DNA from: Desulfoscipio gibsoniae DSM 7213
GTDB taxonomy: Bacteria; Bacillota; Desulfotomaculia; Desulfotomaculales; Desulfallaceae
DNA length: 64,000 bases
Direction of reading: 5' to 3'
NCBI RefSeq assembly: GCF_000233715.2
Contig: NC_021184.1
Coordinates: 3,744,001 to 3,808,000, forward strand
This document shows, piece after piece, positions 63,272-64,000 of the stretch (positions are counted from its first letter, which is position 1; the number at the start of each line of letters is the position of its first letter). Below the pieces are notes generated by a model. The model was not told the origin of the DNA and ran no database searches. It saw only the letters and a program-made list of their open reading frames with translations. The position numbers and the translations under genes are program-made.

Positions 63272-64000
63272 ATGCATTCACTTGGCAAGCTAACGCTGGT
63301 GAAGCTGTTGGTTGTATTATTGCTAATCCTTAGCGCCGGATGTTCAACCAGCTCTAATGAACAAACGGACAACCAGAATAAAAATGCTGATCAGCAAGAT
63401 AAAGTCGCGGAACAACAGGAACAAACGCCGGACATAAACCTGCCTGTTTATTTTGTCAAATACACCGCTGATGGAGCTTACCTGGTCAGGGAGGTGCACA
63501 CTGTATCTTACACCAAGCAGGTTGCCAATGCCGCTATGCAAGAACTAATTAATGATGAAAAAAGCATTTTGCCCTCCGGCACCAAAATACTGGGTATAAA
63601 TATTGAAAAAGGTCTGGCTACGGTTAATTTTAGCAAAGAAGTTTTAAATAATACCAACGTGGGTTCGGCGGGAGAGCAGTTAGGTATACAAAGCATAGTA
63701 AATACTTTAACTGAATTTCCCAATATAGAAAAGGTGGCTTTTCAAGTGGATGGCCGGGCGGATGGCCGGGCCCAGGACTGGTGGGGGCATGTTGGCCTAT
63801 ACGAACAGCCCTTCACCCAAGATTGCTCCATGGTTTATGAGCCCGCTATTTGGGTGACCCACCCCACACCCCATCAGGTAATCTGCGTTCCTTTGCTGGT
63901 TAAAGGCAGCGCCATGGTATTTGAAGGCGCGGTCAATGCCAGGCTGCTGGACAGCAGCGGTGAAATACTGGCCGAGAGTTACACAACAGCCAAATCGGGA
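63272..64000 (+). CDS. GerMN/Gmad2-type lipoprotein, 3' end outside window
   Basis: 243 codons open at the window edge. Lipobox LSAGC after a hydrophobic signal, a Gln/Asp/Asn-rich linker, then the GerMN domain (LPVYFVKYT, ANAAMQELINDEKS, ILGINIEKGLATVNFSKEV, QSIVNTLTEFPNIEKVAFQV) and the beginning of a Gmad2-like immunoglobulin domain (VTHPTPHQVICVPLLVKGSA). Such proteins are on the cell or spore envelope and in Bacillus GerM affects sporulation and germination. AAAGGAACGG precedes the ATG. Confidence 0.85.
   Translation, partial: MHSLGKLTLVKLLVVLLLILSAGCSTSSNEQTDNQNKNADQQDKVAEQQEQTPDINLPVYFVKYTADGAYLVREVHTVSYTKQVANAAMQELINDEKSILPSGTKILGINIEKGLATVNFSKEVLNNTNVGSAGEQLGIQSIVNTLTEFPNIEKVAFQVDGRADGRAQDWWGHVGLYEQPFTQDCSMVYEPAIWVTHPTPHQVICVPLLVKGSAMVFEGAVNARLLDSSGEILAESYTTAKSG

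Noticed and set aside
1-64000. CRISPR arrays, insertion sequences, tRNA or rRNA genes
   Set aside because: No regularly spaced direct repeats of CRISPR size, no transposase, no cloverleaf or rRNA blocks seen on reading both strands; a tRNA scan could still find a gene missed by eye.

Overview
The window looks like chromosome from an anaerobic, spore-forming, low- to mid-GC Firmicute of the Desulfotomaculum/Pelotomaculum type (Peptococcaceae sensu lato). This is inferred from the gene repertoire (SpoIIM-like, DUF421/DUF4363, GerMN lipoprotein, AddAB, DUF3243, T-box control, CaiB/BaiF and ADP-forming acyl-CoA ligase genes), frequent TTG/GTG starts with strong GGAGG sites, and Firmicute-type promoters. 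No rRNA, tRNA, IS, prophage or CRISPR array was seen. The genus is not proven by the sequence.

Layout. 1-5.7 kb: a small starch-binding-module protein, a holin-4-type membrane protein, a bifunctional-nuclease-family protein, a soluble histidine kinase whose phospho-acceptor position is Lys, and a pheA-aroF operon behind a T-box leader with two antiterminator/terminator modules. 5.9-12.6 kb: fused ADP-forming acyl-CoA synthetase, TPR and DUF3786 proteins, a hydrolase, an SDR protein, a SpoIIM-like protein. 12.7-17 kb: trkA-trkH potassium uptake and an OFA-family MFS carrier. 17-23.6 kb: DUF421/DUF4363 pair, glycogen phosphorylase, zinc-ribbon protein, DegV, UPF0178. 23.6-27.8 kb: a TPP-riboswitch-controlled thiamin operon (thiN, thiamin-binding MTH1187 protein, ThiXYZ-type ABC transporter) with a decayed DsrE-like gene in its leader.

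29.8-36.5 kb is the most unusual part. One minus-strand operon carries a DUF4213/DUF364 putative metal-chelation protein, a FecCD permease, a lipoprotein substrate-binding protein, a class I methyltransferase, a radical SAM enzyme fused to the C-lobe of a substrate-binding protein, and the ABC ATPase. It looks like import of a metal-containing ligand coupled to intracellular modification or metal handling. The system as a whole is not one I can name.

36.8-45.3 kb: a full tryptophan operon, trpE-G-D-C-F-B-A-aroF. Two near-duplicate modules (promoter, NAG triplets at 5-nt spacing, terminator) precede trpE and trpG, and five perfectly spaced GAG triplets cover the trpD ribosome-binding site. This is the signature of TRAP (MtrB) control. 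Aromatic synthesis in this window is therefore under two different RNA mechanisms: T-box for pheA-aroF and TRAP-like for trp. The trp-linked aroF lacks the N-terminal regulatory domain present in the T-box-linked copy.

45.4-64 kb: DUF1294, lgt, ftsK/spoIIIE, a tandem-HD phosphohydrolase, a YkgJ-like protein, CaiB/BaiF CoA-transferase, UPF0173 hydrolase, SCP2 protein, addB-addA, a 6S-like RNA candidate, RNase P RNA, a 53-residue membrane protein, and a GerMN lipoprotein cut by the window edge.
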